In this document: positions 8,504-18,933 of the stretch, piece by piece
Position numbering within the stretch: the first letter of the stretch is position 1
Layout of the letters: each line of letters begins with the position of its first letter
Assembly (NCBI GenBank): GCA_902566365.1
Contig: CACFIH010000003.1
Span: 1 to 64,000 of the forward strand
Reading direction: 5' to 3'
Source: an uncultured Pelagibacteraceae bacterium
Lineage (GTDB): Bacteria > Pseudomonadota > Alphaproteobacteria > Pelagibacterales > Pelagibacteraceae
DNA: 64,000 nucleotides
Notes under the pieces: generated by a model
What the model saw: only the letters and a program-made list of their open reading frames with translations
Database searches by the model: none
Told to the model about the DNA's origin: nothing
Translations under genes and position numbers: made by a program

Positions 8504-9244
8504 TTAAAACTTATCTAATTTTTCTGTTAATTTTGTGATAATATCTGAGTTCGACGCAATTACTTTAATGTTTTTTAGCTGATTGAGATCGATTTCATTA
8601 ATTATCCCACCAGCTTCTTTTATAAGAATTATTCCTGCAGCTATATCCCACAAATTTAAGTTTTTTTGAAAATATCCATCATATCTTCCTGAAGCAACAT
8701 ATGCCATATCTAAAGCTGCTGATCCAGATTTTCTAAATGAAAGTTTTATTTCTTTTTCAGTTATACCTCCAGTCGCAAATAAGCATTCATTAATTTGATT
8801 TCTCTTTGAAACTCTAATTCTTTGATTATTGAAAAATGCACCACCATTTTTTTCTGCATAAAATATTTCATCTTTTATCGGATCAAAAATTATACCTGAA
8901 ATAATTTCATTTTTTGATTTTAATGCAATAGAGATTGCGAAATGAGGTATCCCATGTAAGAAATTAATAGTTCCATCAATAGGATCTATAATCCATGTAT
9001 TTTCTATATCTTTGTTTTTTTTAATTCCATTTTCTTCGCTAATTAAAGAAAAATTTGGTCTTCCTTTCGTTAGTTCATCAATTATAATTCTTTCAGTTTT
9101 TAAGTCAGAGTTTGTAACAAAATCAGCAGGACCTTTTTTTGATACTTGTAAATTTTCAATTTCCCCAAAATCTCTTTTAAGTATCTTTGAAGCTTTTTCA
9201 CAAGCTTTAATCATTAAATTTAAATTTGCTGAAATAGAATTCAT
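8504..9244 (-). CDS. suhB: inositol monophosphatase family protein
   Basis: This 246-residue Mg-dependent phosphatase has the SEENG (metal-binding Glu), [15 protein letters not shown] and, near the C terminus, [16 protein letters not shown] motifs. The family removes phosphate from inositol or related sugar phosphates, and SuhB also has a role in rRNA antitermination in some bacteria. The order efp-suhB is common in alphaproteobacteria; efp ends 3 bases before this start on the minus strand. The physiological substrate is not shown by the sequence. Confidence 0.92.
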   Translation of the reverse strand: MNSISANLNLMIKACEKASKILKRDFGEIENLQVSKKGPADFVTNSDLKTERIIIDELTKGRPNFSLISEENGIKKNKDIENTWIIDPIDGTINFLHGIPHFAISIALKSKNEIISGIIFDPIKDEIFYAEKNGGAFFNNQRIRVSKRNQINECLFATGGITEKEIKLSFRKSGSAALDMAYVASGRYDGYFQKNLNLWDIAAGIILIKEAGGIINEIDLNQLKNIKVIASNSDIITKLTEKLDKF

Positions 9245-9247
9245 TAA

Positions 9248-9808
9248 TTATAGTTTTTTAACGTATTCTAAATTTCTTGTATCAACAATAATTTCATCAC
9301 CAGACTCTACAAATGGTGGAACTTGAATATTTAAACCATTTTCTAAGGTAGCTGGTTTATATGATGAAGAAACTGTCTGACCTTTTAAAGCAATGTCGGT
9401 TTTTTCTATCCTACAAGTTACCTGATTTGGTAGGTCAATTGAAATTGGTGAACCATTATAAAAGCTAACAGATACTTCTAAGTTTTCTTGAAGAAATTTT
9501 CCTTTTTCACCAATAATATCTTTTTTAATTTCTATTTGTTCAAAAGATTTTGGATCCATAAAAAAATAATTATTTTCGTCTTCGTATAAAAAATTATGAA
9601 TTAATTCCTCTAAAGATGCTTTTTCAACAGTTTCGCTTGATCTAAATCTTTCATTTATTTTAGTATTCTTATTTAAACTTTTCATCTCAACTTGTGCAAA
9701 TGCACCGCCTTTACCAGGTTTTACATGCTGTGTTTTAAGCACTTGCCATAAATCATTTTTATACTCCAAAAGCATACCAACTCTTATTTCACCAGCATTA
9801 ATTTTCAT
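9248..9808 (-). CDS. efp: elongation factor P
   Basis: The length of 186 residues equals a standard EF-P. The first domain carries the modifiable lysine in KPGKGGAF (K33), then the OB domains follow with VTCRIEKTDIALKGQT and the closing VPPFVESGDEIIVDTRNLEYV. EF-P binds between the P and E sites and relieves stalling at polyproline. The lysine type suggests EpmA-style modification, but no epmA/epmB gene is visible here. Its ATG overlaps the stop of thiE by four bases. Confidence 0.97.
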   Translation of the reverse strand: MKINAGEIRVGMLLEYKNDLWQVLKTQHVKPGKGGAFAQVEMKSLNKNTKINERFRSSETVEKASLEELIHNFLYEDENNYFFMDPKSFEQIEIKKDIIGEKGKFLQENLEVSVSFYNGSPISIDLPNQVTCRIEKTDIALKGQTVSSSYKPATLENGLNIQVPPFVESGDEIIVDTRNLEYVKKL

Positions 9809-10419
9809 TTTAATTTTTTTATAGCCTCTAAAGGTTTTAGTTTTTTATTATTCCAAATGTAGCCTGAAATAGCTAAAAAGTTAGCTTTATTCAATAAAAG
9901 TTTTTTATAATTATCAGAATTAATGCCACCGATTACTACAATTGGAGTTTTTGTAATTTTTTTTACCTCTTTAAGGAAATCGATTGAAGCCTTATATCTC
10001 ACCCTTTTAGTTTTTGAATAATTGAAAGCGCCTAAAGCTAAATAGTCTGCCTTATTTCTTAATGCAGTCTTTACTAATTTAAATGAATTGTGACATGTAA
10101 TTCCAATTATTTTATTCCCAATTAATTTTCTTGCCTCAGAGATATTCATATCTTTTTGACCTAAATGACACCCTTCAGCATTCAATTTTTTTGCAAGATA
10201 AACATCATCATTCACCAAAAATTTTACATTGAACTTTTTACATATCTTTTTTACTTTTTTTCCAATTTTTATTTTATTAGTGAGACTTTCTTTTTTAATT
10301 CTTAATTGAAAAAAGCTAACTTTTTTTTGTTTCAGAACTTTTATCAAATCGACGTAGAATGATTTATAAATTTTAACTGGTGAAATTAGATAGATAAATT
10401 TTTTTTTATTAAATCTCAA
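9805..10419 (-). CDS. thiE: thiamine phosphate synthase
   Basis: This 204-residue TIM-barrel enzyme couples HMP-pyrophosphate with the thiazole phosphate to give thiamine phosphate. Visible marks are FFQLRIKK (diphosphate site), FLVNDDVYLAKKL, GCHLGQKD and VVIGGIN. It overlaps the end of the aldolase gene by 11 bases and efp by four, so it belongs to the same transcript. A thiD gene lies at 29,246. SAR11 is known to lack pyrimidine (HMP) synthesis by ThiC, so these genes would process imported precursor; thiC is not in this window. I see no TPP riboswitch before it. Confidence 0.92.
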   Translation of the reverse strand: MRFNKKKFIYLISPVKIYKSFYVDLIKVLKQKKVSFFQLRIKKESLTNKIKIGKKVKKICKKFNVKFLVNDDVYLAKKLNAEGCHLGQKDMNISEARKLIGNKIIGITCHNSFKLVKTALRNKADYLALGAFNYSKTKRVRYKASIDFLKEVKKITKTPIVVIGGINSDNYKKLLLNKANFLAISGYIWNNKKLKPLEAIKKLK

Positions 10420-11416
10420 GCTTTTTAGACCATTTTCCTTGGGCAGCTAATGTATTCATTTTTGCTCGGTGGTTAAAAATTTTTTGAGTACCCTCAATGT
10501 TATTTATATCTCTTGACCAAAATTTTAAGGCACTTTGTTGAAGTGCACGTCCATATGAATAACTCATTATAAAGTTAGTTTTATTATACTTGTTTATCAG
10601 ATTTAAATTTTCTGTAGCCTCTATTTCCGATTGACCACCAGATAAAAAAGCAATTCCAGGTATTTCTGATGGAACCGAATTCTTTAAACATTTTAAAGTT
10701 AATTTTGCAACCTCTTCATTTGAAATTTTATCTTTAGATTTATTTCCAGCCAATATCATATTGGGTTTTAGTATAATTCCTTTTAGATCTACCTTATGTA
10801 AAATTAATTCTTCAAAACATTTACTTATCACCTCTGAAGTTTTTTCATAACATTCCATTGCTGAATGTTCACCATCCATCAAGACCTCTGGTTCTACGAT
10901 TGGAACCATACTACATTCTTGAACTAATGCAGCATATCTTGCTAATGCATGAGCATTAGATTGTATTGAAAGTTTACTTGGGTAATTCTTAGAGATAATA
11001 TACACACCTCTCCATTTTGTAAATTTTGCACCTAGCTTATAATACTCTTTTAATCTTTCTCTTAGACCATCTAAACCCTCGGTAACTTTTTCGTTTGGTG
11101 AGCCTGCTAGAACTTTAGCACCTGTATCAACTTTAACACCTGGATTTGAACCAACTTCTGAAATTAATTCGGGAATATTTTTTTTTTTCGAAGATAATTG
11201 TTTTATTGTTTCATCATATAAAATAACACCACCAATACATTCATTCATGCTTGAGGCAGAAAAAAGTGTTTCTCTAAACAATAATCTATTTTCAGGAGTT
11301 GATGGAACGTTAACACTCTGCAATCTTTTTGTCATGGTTCCAGTGCTTTCATCAGCGGCTAAAATTCCCTTGCCATTTTCAAGAATTTTTAGTGCTATGT
11401 TATTTAATTCAGTCAT
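10409..11416 (-). CDS. fba: class I fructose-bisphosphate aldolase
   Basis: The 335-residue protein opens with GKGILAADESTGTMTKRL, the hallmark of eukaryotic-type class I aldolase. It has KFTKWRGVY, PIVEPEVLMDGEH and ILKPNMILAG, where the second lysine is the Schiff-base residue, plus FLSGGQSE for phosphate binding. It is slightly shorter than the animal enzyme (about 363). It cleaves fructose-1,6-bisphosphate to DHAP and GAP without metal. It is the fourth gene of tkt-gap-pgk-fba and starts one base after the pgk stop. Confidence 0.96.
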   Translation of the reverse strand: MTELNNIALKILENGKGILAADESTGTMTKRLQSVNVPSTPENRLLFRETLFSASSMNECIGGVILYDETIKQLSSKKKNIPELISEVGSNPGVKVDTGAKVLAGSPNEKVTEGLDGLRERLKEYYKLGAKFTKWRGVYIISKNYPSKLSIQSNAHALARYAALVQECSMVPIVEPEVLMDGEHSAMECYEKTSEVISKCFEELILHKVDLKGIILKPNMILAGNKSKDKISNEEVAKLTLKCLKNSVPSEIPGIAFLSGGQSEIEATENLNLINKYNKTNFIMSYSYGRALQQSALKFWSRDINNIEGTQKIFNHRAKMNTLAAQGKWSKKLEI

Positions 11417-11417
11417 A

Positions 11418-12596
11418 TTAATTTAGAGCTTTTATACCAGGTAGTTCTTTTCCTTCAAGGTATTCTAAAAATGCTCCACCAGCAGTTGAAACAAAGTTAA
11501 AATCTTTTATTGCATTAATTTGATTAATTACAGCTATTGTATCGCCACCTCCAACAACAGAAAAAATTGATTTGTCCTTATTTTTTTTTATAATTGATTT
11601 TGCAATTTCATAACTACCTTTTGCAAAATTTGGATTTTCAAAATAACCCGCAGGCCCGTTCCATAAAACTGTTTTACTTTTTTCAATGATACTTTTAATT
11701 TTATTAATAGTTTTTGGACCAACATCTAGTATATAATCATCTTTTTTTATTTCATTCAGCTCTTTAACTTGTGATTTATCATTTATAGATTTTCCAACTA
11801 ACACATCCTCAGGATAATAGATTTTGCAGGAATAATTATTTGAAGTTTCAAAAATTTCTTTAATTATGGTTTCACAATTTTTTTCTTTAATTGATCTACC
11901 TATTTGTTTACCTTTATATTCAAGAATGTTATTTGCCATTCCTCCTATGATTAAAATATTGTCGAATTTAGGTATCAAGTTTTTTATTATTCCAATTTTA
12001 GTCGAAATTTTTGATCCCCCAATAATACAAGTTACTGGTTTTTCAATTTCAGTAGTAACTTTTTTTAAAGCATTAATCTCAGTTTCTAATTGTAATCCAG
12101 CAAAAGATGGTAAAAAATTAGTAATTGTGCATACAGAGGCATGTTCTCTGTGAGAACAAGAAAAAGCATCATTAACATACAAGTCTGCAAGTTCGGCTAA
12201 ATGTTTTGAAAAATTTAAGTCATTTTTTTCTTCCTCTTTATAAAATCTAATATTTTCTAAAAAAACTATTTCGTCTTTAGGGTCTTTAAAAAAATCATTT
12301 TTTTTTAATTTAAAAACATTTTCACTTATAATCTTGATACTTTTATTTATTTTTTTTTCTAAACACTCACAAATTGGTTTTAACGAGAGATCTTTATTTA
12401 CTTTTCCTTTTGGTCTTCCAATATGTGAAATTACTATAATTTTTGAATTTTTATTTAGTAAAAATTTAATTATAGGAAGGATCTTATCTATTCTTGTGTA
12501 ATCTGTGATTACTCCATTTTTTAAAGGAACATTCAAATCCAATCTTAATAAAACTATTTTGTATTTAAGCTTTCCATGGTTTTTAATACTGTTCAT
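11418..12596 (-). CDS. pgk: phosphoglycerate kinase
   Basis: This is a 392-residue two-domain kinase. The N-terminal substrate domain shows LLRLDLNVPLKNG, SHIGRPKG, LENIRFYKEEEKN and AFSCSHREHAS. The nucleotide domain shows IGGSKISTK, VLWNGPAGYFE and FSVVGGGDT, and ends with the AGGAFLEYLEGKELPG loop. It makes ATP from 1,3-bisphosphoglycerate or runs in reverse in gluconeogenesis. Its start shares a base with the gap stop on the minus strand. Confidence 0.98.
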   Translation of the reverse strand: MNSIKNHGKLKYKIVLLRLDLNVPLKNGVITDYTRIDKILPIIKFLLNKNSKIIVISHIGRPKGKVNKDLSLKPICECLEKKINKSIKIISENVFKLKKNDFFKDPKDEIVFLENIRFYKEEEKNDLNFSKHLAELADLYVNDAFSCSHREHASVCTITNFLPSFAGLQLETEINALKKVTTEIEKPVTCIIGGSKISTKIGIIKNLIPKFDNILIIGGMANNILEYKGKQIGRSIKEKNCETIIKEIFETSNNYSCKIYYPEDVLVGKSINDKSQVKELNEIKKDDYILDVGPKTINKIKSIIEKSKTVLWNGPAGYFENPNFAKGSYEIAKSIIKKNKDKSIFSVVGGGDTIAVINQINAIKDFNFVSTAGGAFLEYLEGKELPGIKALN

Positions 12597-13597
12597 TAAG
12601 AAATCTTATGGAGATATTCAACTATATCGCACATTCTATTTGAAAACCCCCATTCATTATCATACCAGGCAGAAATCTTACCCATATTTTTGCCAACGAC
12701 ATTTGTCAAATTTGCATCAACAATTGATGAAGCTGGATTATGATTAAAATCTATAGATACAAGTTTTTCTTTTGTTATGTTGAGGACTTTATTTTTTTTA
12801 CTAAAGTTTTGAAACACTGAATTAATTTTCTCTATACTCAAATCTTTTTTTGTACAAAATACCAGTTCAATCAAAGAAACATTTGGGGTAGGCACTCTCA
12901 TTGCTACTCCTTGTAATTTACCTCTAAGAGAAGGTATAATTTCACCAATCGCCTTGGAGGCACCGGTTGAGGTTGGCACAATAGATTGGCTTGCGGATCG
13001 AGCTCTTCTTGGATCTTTGTGAGAGTTATCTAAAATTCTTTGATCACTTGTAAAAGCGTGAATTGTAGTCATAAAACCTTTTTCAATCTCAAAGCTTTCA
13101 TTTAAAATGTAAGCAATAGGCGCTAGGCAGTTTGTCGTACATGAAGCAGCGGAAATAATTTTATCTTCTTTTTCTAGTACTGACTCATTAACTCCAAACA
13201 CAATAGTTTTATCAGCATTTTTACATGGCGCTGAAACTACTACTTTTTTTGCACCATTATTTATGTGAGGTAGTAATTTGTCTTTAGAATTAAATTTTCC
13301 AGTACATTCAAAAACATAATCAACATCGTATTTCTTCCAATTAATATTATTTAAGTCTGCTTCTTGGCTAAAAGTAATCTTGTTTTTATTAATAATTAAA
13401 TGATTTTCGTCATAATCTATTTCAGCATTTAACATCCCATGAATAGAGTCATATTTTAAAAGATTTGAACTAATTTCAGAATTAGTTCTATTATTGATAT
13501 GTTTTATTTCTATATTTTCTATTTTATTTTCTATTATAGACCGAATAATCATCCTTCCTATTCTGCCCATTCCATTTAATCCAACTTTAATTTTCAT
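12596..13597 (-). CDS. gap: glyceraldehyde-3-phosphate dehydrogenase
   Basis: This 333-residue enzyme has the N-terminal NAD motif [12 protein letters not shown], the catalytic cysteine in [22 protein letters not shown], and the closing [16 protein letters not shown]. It converts glyceraldehyde-3-phosphate to 1,3-bisphosphoglycerate. It lies between tkt (4-base overlap at its start) and pgk in the sugar-phosphate run. Cofactor preference is not decided here. Confidence 0.98.
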   Translation of the reverse strand: MKIKVGLNGMGRIGRMIIRSIIENKIENIEIKHINNRTNSEISSNLLKYDSIHGMLNAEIDYDENHLIINKNKITFSQEADLNNINWKKYDVDYVFECTGKFNSKDKLLPHINNGAKKVVVSAPCKNADKTIVFGVNESVLEKEDKIISAASCTTNCLAPIAYILNESFEIEKGFMTTIHAFTSDQRILDNSHKDPRRARSASQSIVPTSTGASKAIGEIIPSLRGKLQGVAMRVPTPNVSLIELVFCTKKDLSIEKINSVFQNFSKKNKVLNITKEKLVSIDFNHNPASSIVDANLTNVVGKNMGKISAWYDNEWGFSNRMCDIVEYLHKIS

Positions 13598-15543
13598 AAT
13601 TTTTTTTTAATTTTTTTTACTAAACCTTCTATATTAAGTTCATAATGATCATATATTTCTTTATATGGAGCGCTTTTTCCAAAATCATTAACTCCAAAAT
13701 TTAATCCATTATTGCCAGTATATTTTTTCCAATAATTTGTTTCAGATGCCTCAACTGACACAACAAGGCTGGTCTCAGCTAAAATTTTATTTTTATAGCC
13801 TTCACTTTGCTGATCAAATAATTCGTGACAAGGCATTGATATTATTTTTGAATAAATACCATCTGTGGCTAATTTATGACCCACATCAATAGCTAGGCTA
13901 GTTTCCGATCCTGTTGCTAAAATCGTCAATATAATATTCTCATTTGTTCTTAAAATTTCATATCCTCCCCTTGAGGACTCGTTTTTTTGTGAATTTTTTT
14001 TACGAATAGGATTAATTCCTTGTCTAGTCAAAGCGATTACGCTAGGAGTTTTTTTACTTTCAAGCGCTAATTGCCAACATTCAAAAGTTTCAATTAAATC
14101 TGAAGGTCTAAAAACATTTAAATTAGGAATAGATCTTAAACTTGTTAATTGTTCTATTGGTTGATGAGTTGGTCCATCCTCACCTAATCCAATCGAATCA
14201 TGTGTAAATACGTAAATAACTTTTTGCTTCATCATTGCTGCTAATCTGATGGATGGTTTACAATAGTCACTAAAAATTAAAAATGTTCCTCCATAGGGAA
14301 TTAAGTTACTGTGTAAAGCAATACCATTCATTATTCCACACATTGCATGTTCTCTAACTCCATAGTGAATGTAATTTCCTGAAAAATCACCTGGCTTAAT
14401 AATTTTGTGATCTTTGGTTTTAGTATTATTTGATCCAGCTAAATCGGCTGAACCCCCAATCAAATATGGCAGCTTGCTAATAATACTCAAAAACATTTCT
14501 GATGATTTTCTCGTTGCTAGTGGTTTTAAATTTTTAACATAATCATTTTTAATTTTTTCTATTGAATTTTTAAATGAATTTAAATTTTTGAAATTTGAAA
14601 AGATTTTCTCATTTTTATACTCTTTATTTTTTGATTTTTGAGAAGCTTTTTTTCCAATTTTTCTCCATTCATTTAAAAACTTACTTGGTATCTCAAAAGG
14701 TTCATAACTCCATTTTAGTTTTTTTCTTACAAGTTTAATTTCATCTTCACCTAAAGGGCTTCCATGCGACGTTGCTTTACCACTTTTATTTGGTGATCCA
14801 AATCCAATCACTGTTTTGCAAGAAATTGCCACAGGTTTTTTGGACTTTTGTGCTTTACTTAAGGCTTTTGATATTTCAATATAGTTATGTCCATTGATTT
14901 TAATATAATCCCATCCATAACATTTAAATCTTTTTTCATGATCGTCTGAAACTGCTAAACTAGTAGGGCCATCAATTGAAATAGAATTGTTATCAAAAAG
15001 TAAAATAAGGTTTTTTAATTTAAGATGTCCAGCAAGACTTAAAGCTTCATGACTAATCCCTTCCATTAAACAACCATCTCCAGCAATTACATAAGTTTTA
15101 TGATCAATAATTTTTTTTCCCAATTGTTTTTTTAAAATTTCCTCTGAGATAGCAAAACCAACTGCGTTTGATATTCCTTGACCTAATGGTCCAGTCGTAG
15201 TTTCTATCCCTGAGTTTGGATGATATTCTGGGTGACCAGCACATATTGAGTCTAATTGTCTGAAATTTTTAATATCATTTAATGATATGCTTTTATAGCC
15301 AGTTAAATATAGGAGTGAATAAAGTAACATAGATCCATGACCTGCTGACAGAACAAATCTATCTCTATTTATCCAGTTTGGATTTCTTGGATTGAAATTT
15401 AAAAAATCTTTAAATAAAACAGTTGCCACATCGGCCATCCCCAATGGCATTCCAGGATGCCCAGAATTTGCTTTTTGAACAGCATCGATAGATAAAAATC
15501 TAATGCAATTAGCTAATTCTTTATATTGATATTGTTTGCTCAA
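13594..15543 (-). CDS. tkt: transketolase
   Basis: This 649-residue thiamine-diphosphate enzyme moves two-carbon units between sugar phosphates. It shows [20 protein letters not shown], the TPP motif [14 protein letters not shown] with the downstream [17 protein letters not shown]-like phosphate contacts, and the pyrimidine-domain [15 protein letters not shown]. It is the first gene of the minus-strand run tkt-gap-pgk-fba-thiE-efp-suhB. The promoter must lie in the 55-base AT-only divergent gap (15,544-15,598) shared with the DUF4164 gene. Confidence 0.98.
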   Translation of the reverse strand: MSKQYQYKELANCIRFLSIDAVQKANSGHPGMPLGMADVATVLFKDFLNFNPRNPNWINRDRFVLSAGHGSMLLYSLLYLTGYKSISLNDIKNFRQLDSICAGHPEYHPNSGIETTTGPLGQGISNAVGFAISEEILKKQLGKKIIDHKTYVIAGDGCLMEGISHEALSLAGHLKLKNLILLFDNNSISIDGPTSLAVSDDHEKRFKCYGWDYIKINGHNYIEISKALSKAQKSKKPVAISCKTVIGFGSPNKSGKATSHGSPLGEDEIKLVRKKLKWSYEPFEIPSKFLNEWRKIGKKASQKSKNKEYKNEKIFSNFKNLNSFKNSIEKIKNDYVKNLKPLATRKSSEMFLSIISKLPYLIGGSADLAGSNNTKTKDHKIIKPGDFSGNYIHYGVREHAMCGIMNGIALHSNLIPYGGTFLIFSDYCKPSIRLAAMMKQKVIYVFTHDSIGLGEDGPTHQPIEQLTSLRSIPNLNVFRPSDLIETFECWQLALESKKTPSVIALTRQGINPIRKKNSQKNESSRGGYEILRTNENIILTILATGSETSLAIDVGHKLATDGIYSKIISMPCHELFDQQSEGYKNKILAETSLVVSVEASETNYWKKYTGNNGLNFGVNDFGKSAPYKEIYDHYELNIEGLVKKIKKKL

Positions 15544-15598
15544 AAAAATATCCTGTCTAGACTAAGAAGATTCTATTTAATAATATAATTATATATAT

Positions 15599-15922
15599 AT
15601 GAATTCTGTAATCGAAAAAGAAAAAAAACTAAATTTAGCGTTAACAAAATTAAAAAATTTAAATCTCAAAAACCCTGATATAAAAAAAGAGATAGAAAAT
15701 TTAAAGACTCATAAAAATCAATTAGAAATTGAAAAACAAGATTTAGAGCAAAAATATAAATATCTGAAAGAAGATTATAATATTTTATGTGAGAAATTAT
15801 CTGAAATTCAAAATAAAGAAAAAATTGATCAAAAAAAACAAATAGAATTTTCTGAAAAAATAGATGAATTAAATCAAGAAACAGATACTTTAATAGATGA
15901 AATTGATAAATGGCAAACGTAA
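15599..15922 (+). CDS. coiled-coil protein upstream of zapA (DUF4164-like)
   Basis: This 107-residue protein is almost entirely charged helix with heptad spacing and no membrane segment. In alphaproteobacteria a coiled-coil DUF4164 protein commonly precedes zapA, and here the 3' end overlaps zapA by 13 bases. A role with the division ring is plausible from context, but the sequence is low-complexity and gives no motif. Confidence 0.7.
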   Translation: MNSVIEKEKKLNLALTKLKNLNLKNPDIKKEIENLKTHKNQLEIEKQDLEQKYKYLKEDYNILCEKLSEIQNKEKIDQKKQIEFSEKIDELNQETDTLIDEIDKWQT

Positions 15923-16353
15923 GTATTAAATTTAATGGCAAAGAATTTTTACTATCTTGTGAAGATGGACAAGAAGAGCATTTAGAAGAGTTGCTGATTC
16001 AAATAAATCAAAAATTTAATAATTTAAAAAATGATTTAGGTAATTTGGGTGAAAATAAGCTTTTATTAATTACTGCTGTAAAAGTAATGGATGAATATTA
16101 TGAAACATATAAAAAAGTAGAACAAAAAAAAAAAGAATTAAAAAATCTTTCAGATAAATTTAGAGAACTAAAATCTTTAATTTATGATTATAAAGATAAA
16201 AAGGAGCAGGAAATTAATAAACTGAATGAAAATCTTCTCGAAATAAAAGATCAAATCGAAATAAATAAAAGAAATTATGAAAAACTGATTGATGAGGCTG
16301 CAGATGAAATTACTAGTTTTGTAGAAAAAACAAATTTAAAAAACTTATCCTAA
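15910..16353 (+). CDS. zapA: cell division protein ZapA
   Basis: This 147-residue protein starts with ANVSIKFNGKEFLLSCEDGQEEHLEELL, the beta-strand/helix head of ZapA, then continues as a long coiled coil. ZapA tetramers bundle FtsZ filaments. It overlaps the upstream coiled-coil gene and is followed after 7 bases by fthC, leaving no room for a 6S RNA gene that often sits here in other bacteria. It is longer than E. coli ZapA (109) because of the extended coiled coil. Confidence 0.85.
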   Translation: MANVSIKFNGKEFLLSCEDGQEEHLEELLIQINQKFNNLKNDLGNLGENKLLLITAVKVMDEYYETYKKVEQKKKELKNLSDKFRELKSLIYDYKDKKEQEINKLNENLLEIKDQIEINKRNYEKLIDEAADEITSFVEKTNLKNLS

Positions 16354-16360
16354 AAATTTT

Positions 16361-16900
16361 GTGAATAAAATTCAAATTAGAAAAAAAATATTAAGATTTA
16401 GAAAAGTTAAAAATGCTAAAAATTTAAGAATATATCCTAAATCTATTTTTAAAGTTTTAAATGAAAAAAAAATTAAAGGAAAAATATTAGGTGGTTATTA
16501 TCCTTATAATAATGAAATAGATATAATTAAAATTTTAGAAAAATTTGAAAAAAAAAATTTTTTAATTACTCTTCCAATAATTAAAAAAAACTCTAAGATG
16601 AACTTTTTTCACTGGTTTACTGGAGATCCTTTAGTCATAAATAAATATGGAATACCTGAACCAATTTCAGATAAGATTAGATATCCAGATATACTTTTAG
16701 TCCCTCTCGTAGCTTTTGATAAAAATTTTAATAGAATTGGTTACGGAGGAGGGTTTTATGATAGGTATATTAAAAGAGTAAGAAAAATCAAAAAGATATT
16801 CACTATTGGATTAGCTTATTCTTTTCAAGAAGTAAAAAAAATCCCAATAAGTAGTCATGATATGAAATTAGATTATATAATTACAGAAAAAAATAATTGA
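16361..16900 (+). CDS. 5-formyltetrahydrofolate cyclo-ligase
   Basis: The 179-residue protein starts at GTG 16361 and has the family motifs LGGYYPYNNEIDI, PDILLVPLVAFDKNFNRIGYGGGFYDR (ATP/folate site) and IGLAYSFQEV near the end. It converts 5-formyl-THF to 5,10-methenyl-THF using ATP. The zapA-fthC pair is widespread in proteobacteria. It is one base apart from ymdB. Confidence 0.92.
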   Translation: MNKIQIRKKILRFRKVKNAKNLRIYPKSIFKVLNEKKIKGKILGGYYPYNNEIDIIKILEKFEKKNFLITLPIIKKNSKMNFFHWFTGDPLVINKYGIPEPISDKIRYPDILLVPLVAFDKNFNRIGYGGGFYDRYIKRVRKIKKIFTIGLAYSFQEVKKIPISSHDMKLDYIITEKNN

Positions 16901-16901
16901 T

Positions 16902-17708
16902 ATGAAAATTTTATTTTTAGGTGATGTCGTTGGAAATACAGGTTGCTCTAAGATAATAAACAATCTTTCAGATCAAATCAAAATAAATGAGATAGATTTT
17001 GTTATTGTGAATGGAGAAAATGCAGATGTAACAGGTGTAGGTTTAACAAAAGAAATTTGTGAAGATTTTTTTAAATGCGGAGTTAATGTTGTTACTACGG
17101 GTAATCATGTATGGGATCAAAAAGATATCATGAATTTTATTGATAATGAGAGGAGATTATTAAGACCAAAAAATTTATTTGAACCTGCACCAGGAAAAGG
17201 ATTCGAGATATTCACCACTGACGAAAATATAAAAATTGGCGTTCTTAATTTAATGGGCAATATATTTATGAAAAAGTGTGATGATGTTTTTATAGCCTCA
17301 AAAAAATTCTTAGATAAATATAAATTAAAAAAAGACTACGATTTACTAATTATCGATTTTCATGGAGAGCTAACAAGTGAAAAAAATGCTATTGGACATT
17401 ATTTTGATGGTAAAGCAACTCTTGTGGTTGGAACTCATACACATGTTCCCACAAACGATGCAAGAATTTTAAAAAATGGCACTGCCTATCTAACAGATGC
17501 TGGAATGTGTGGAGATTATGACTCAGTAATTGGAATGAACAAAATTAATTCTTTAAATAAATTTATGAAAAGGGATTCAGTGAAACATTTTCCTGCCGTA
17601 GGTGATGCCACTTTGAGTGGTGTTATTGTGGATTGTGATATGGAAACAGGTTTAGCAAAAAATGTAAATAGTTATATTTTTGGAAACCAGTTAAAAAATA
17701 TTTATTAG
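16902..17708 (+). CDS. ymdB: YmdB-family metallophosphoesterase
   Basis: This 268-residue member of the TIGR00282 family has FLGDVVGNTGCS, VNGENADVTGVGLT, TTGNHVWDQKD, IDFHGELTSEK, VGTHTHVPTNDARIL and LTDAGMCGDYDSVIG, which together supply the di-metal ligands. Bacillus YmdB hydrolyses 2',3'-cyclic nucleotides, and the role in alphaproteobacteria is unclear. It lies between fthC and yebC with 1-4 base gaps. Confidence 0.92.
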   Translation: MKILFLGDVVGNTGCSKIINNLSDQIKINEIDFVIVNGENADVTGVGLTKEICEDFFKCGVNVVTTGNHVWDQKDIMNFIDNERRLLRPKNLFEPAPGKGFEIFTTDENIKIGVLNLMGNIFMKKCDDVFIASKKFLDKYKLKKDYDLLIIDFHGELTSEKNAIGHYFDGKATLVVGTHTHVPTNDARILKNGTAYLTDAGMCGDYDSVIGMNKINSLNKFMKRDSVKHFPAVGDATLSGVIVDCDMETGLAKNVNSYIFGNQLKNIY

Positions 17709-17712
17709 ATTT

Positions 17713-18435
17713 ATGGCAGGACATTCACATTGGGCTGGAATAAAACATAAAAAAGGTAAAGTTGATAAACAAAGGTCAAAAATTTTTTCAAAACTTTCTA
17801 AGGAGATCACAGTAGCTGCCAAACTAGGTGATAAAGACCCGACAATCAATCCAAGACTTAGATCTGCAATTCAGGCAGCCAGATCTGCAAATATGCCTAA
17901 AGATAATATTGATAGAGCAATCGACAAGTCATCTGCTAACATTGATCTTAATTATGAAAATTTAAGGTATGAGGGTTTTGGACCTGAAAAAGTTGCGGTA
18001 ATAGTTGAAACTTTAACAGAAAATAAAAACAGAACTGCATCAAAATTAAGAACTATTTTTCAGAAGGCTGGTGGAAATCTTGGTACACAAGGGTCTGCAT
18101 CTCACAATTTTAATCAAATTGGAGTAATAAAAATTGATAAAAAAGAAATTTCTGACGATAATATTCTTGAATTAGCAATTGATGCAGGTGCTAATGAATG
18201 TAAGTCAAACAGTGAATTTCATGAAATACATTGTTCAATGGATGAAATTTATAATATTAAAAAAAAATTGGAAAAAAAGATAAATAATTTTTTATCAACT
18301 AAAATTCAATGGATTGCATTAAATAGTGTGGAAATTCCAAAAGATAAAAATGAGAATTTAATAAATTTTTTTGAATTATTAGAAGATGATGATGACGTTC
18401 AGAATGTATATTCAAATGCACGATTTAAAGAGTGA
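17713..18435 (+). CDS. yebC: YebC/PmpR family regulator
   Basis: The 240-residue protein begins AGHSHWAGIKHKKGKVDKQR, the near-invariant YebC opening. It continues with FSKLSKEITVAAKLGDKDP, ANMPKDNIDRAI and RYEGFGPEKVAVIVE. The family is described as transcriptional regulators and, more recently, as translation factors easing polyproline stalls. In alphaproteobacteria it typically precedes ruvC-ruvA-ruvB-tolQ; here only a RuvC-like gene stands between it and tolQ. Confidence 0.96.
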   Translation: MAGHSHWAGIKHKKGKVDKQRSKIFSKLSKEITVAAKLGDKDPTINPRLRSAIQAARSANMPKDNIDRAIDKSSANIDLNYENLRYEGFGPEKVAVIVETLTENKNRTASKLRTIFQKAGGNLGTQGSASHNFNQIGVIKIDKKEISDDNILELAIDAGANECKSNSEFHEIHCSMDEIYNIKKKLEKKINNFLSTKIQWIALNSVEIPKDKNENLINFFELLEDDDDVQNVYSNARFKE

Positions 18436-18438
18436 TAT

Positions 18439-18933
18439 ATGTTAATAATTAGTATAGACCCTGGAATTTCTGGATCAATCTGTTTTTTTAATGATGGTAA
18501 AATTCTAGAAGTTATAGAGATGCCAACTATGACTGATGGAAAAAAAAATAAAAAACAAGTTAATGGTTCACAAATATTTAACGAAATTTCAAAAAGAATT
18601 AATAACTTACAAAATGATGATATTAGAGTAGTTATAGAACAAGTGTCAGCAATGCCTGGTCAAGGAGTTACAAGTATGTTCAATTTTGGTCAATCTTTTG
18701 GAATTTTAAAAGGGATATGTTCAGCTATGCAATTACCAGTATATTTTATTAGACCAGCTAAATGGAAAAAATATTTCAATCTTATTAATTCCCAAAAAGA
18801 TGCGAGCCGTACAAGAGCGATAGAAATTTTTCCTTATTTTTCATCACAATTATCTAAAAAAAAAGATACTAATAAGGCTGATGCAATTCTAATTGCTAGT
18901 TTTTATTATGAAACTTACAAAATTAAGGATTAA
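18439..18933 (+). CDS. RuvC-like (phage-type) Holliday junction endonuclease homologue
   Basis: This 164-residue RNase H-fold protein has IISIDPGISGSICF (catalytic D7), VVIEQVSAMPGQG (E67) and DTNKADAILIA (D143/D148), the acidic set of RuvC-type resolvases. The MPGQGVTSMFNFG stretch resembles the shorter phage-type RuvC group more than E. coli RuvC. It occupies the ruvC slot between yebC and tolQ, but ruvA and ruvB do not follow. It may resolve four-way junctions without the RuvAB motor, or the motor may be encoded elsewhere. Activity is inferred from family. Confidence 0.75.
   Translation: MLIISIDPGISGSICFFNDGKILEVIEMPTMTDGKKNKKQVNGSQIFNEISKRINNLQNDDIRVVIEQVSAMPGQGVTSMFNFGQSFGILKGICSAMQLPVYFIRPAKWKKYFNLINSQKDASRTRAIEIFPYFSSQLSKKKDTNKADAILIASFYYETYKIKD

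Noticed and set aside
9805-10419. TPP riboswitch for thiE or thiD
   Set aside because: Both genes are internal to operons with overlaps or 1-base gaps, and no CTGAGA / ACCTGATCTGG-like elements were seen upstream.
16354-16360. 6S RNA between zapA and the formyl-THF cyclo-ligase gene
   Set aside because: Only 7 bases separate the genes; there is no room for the RNA found here in many other proteobacteria.
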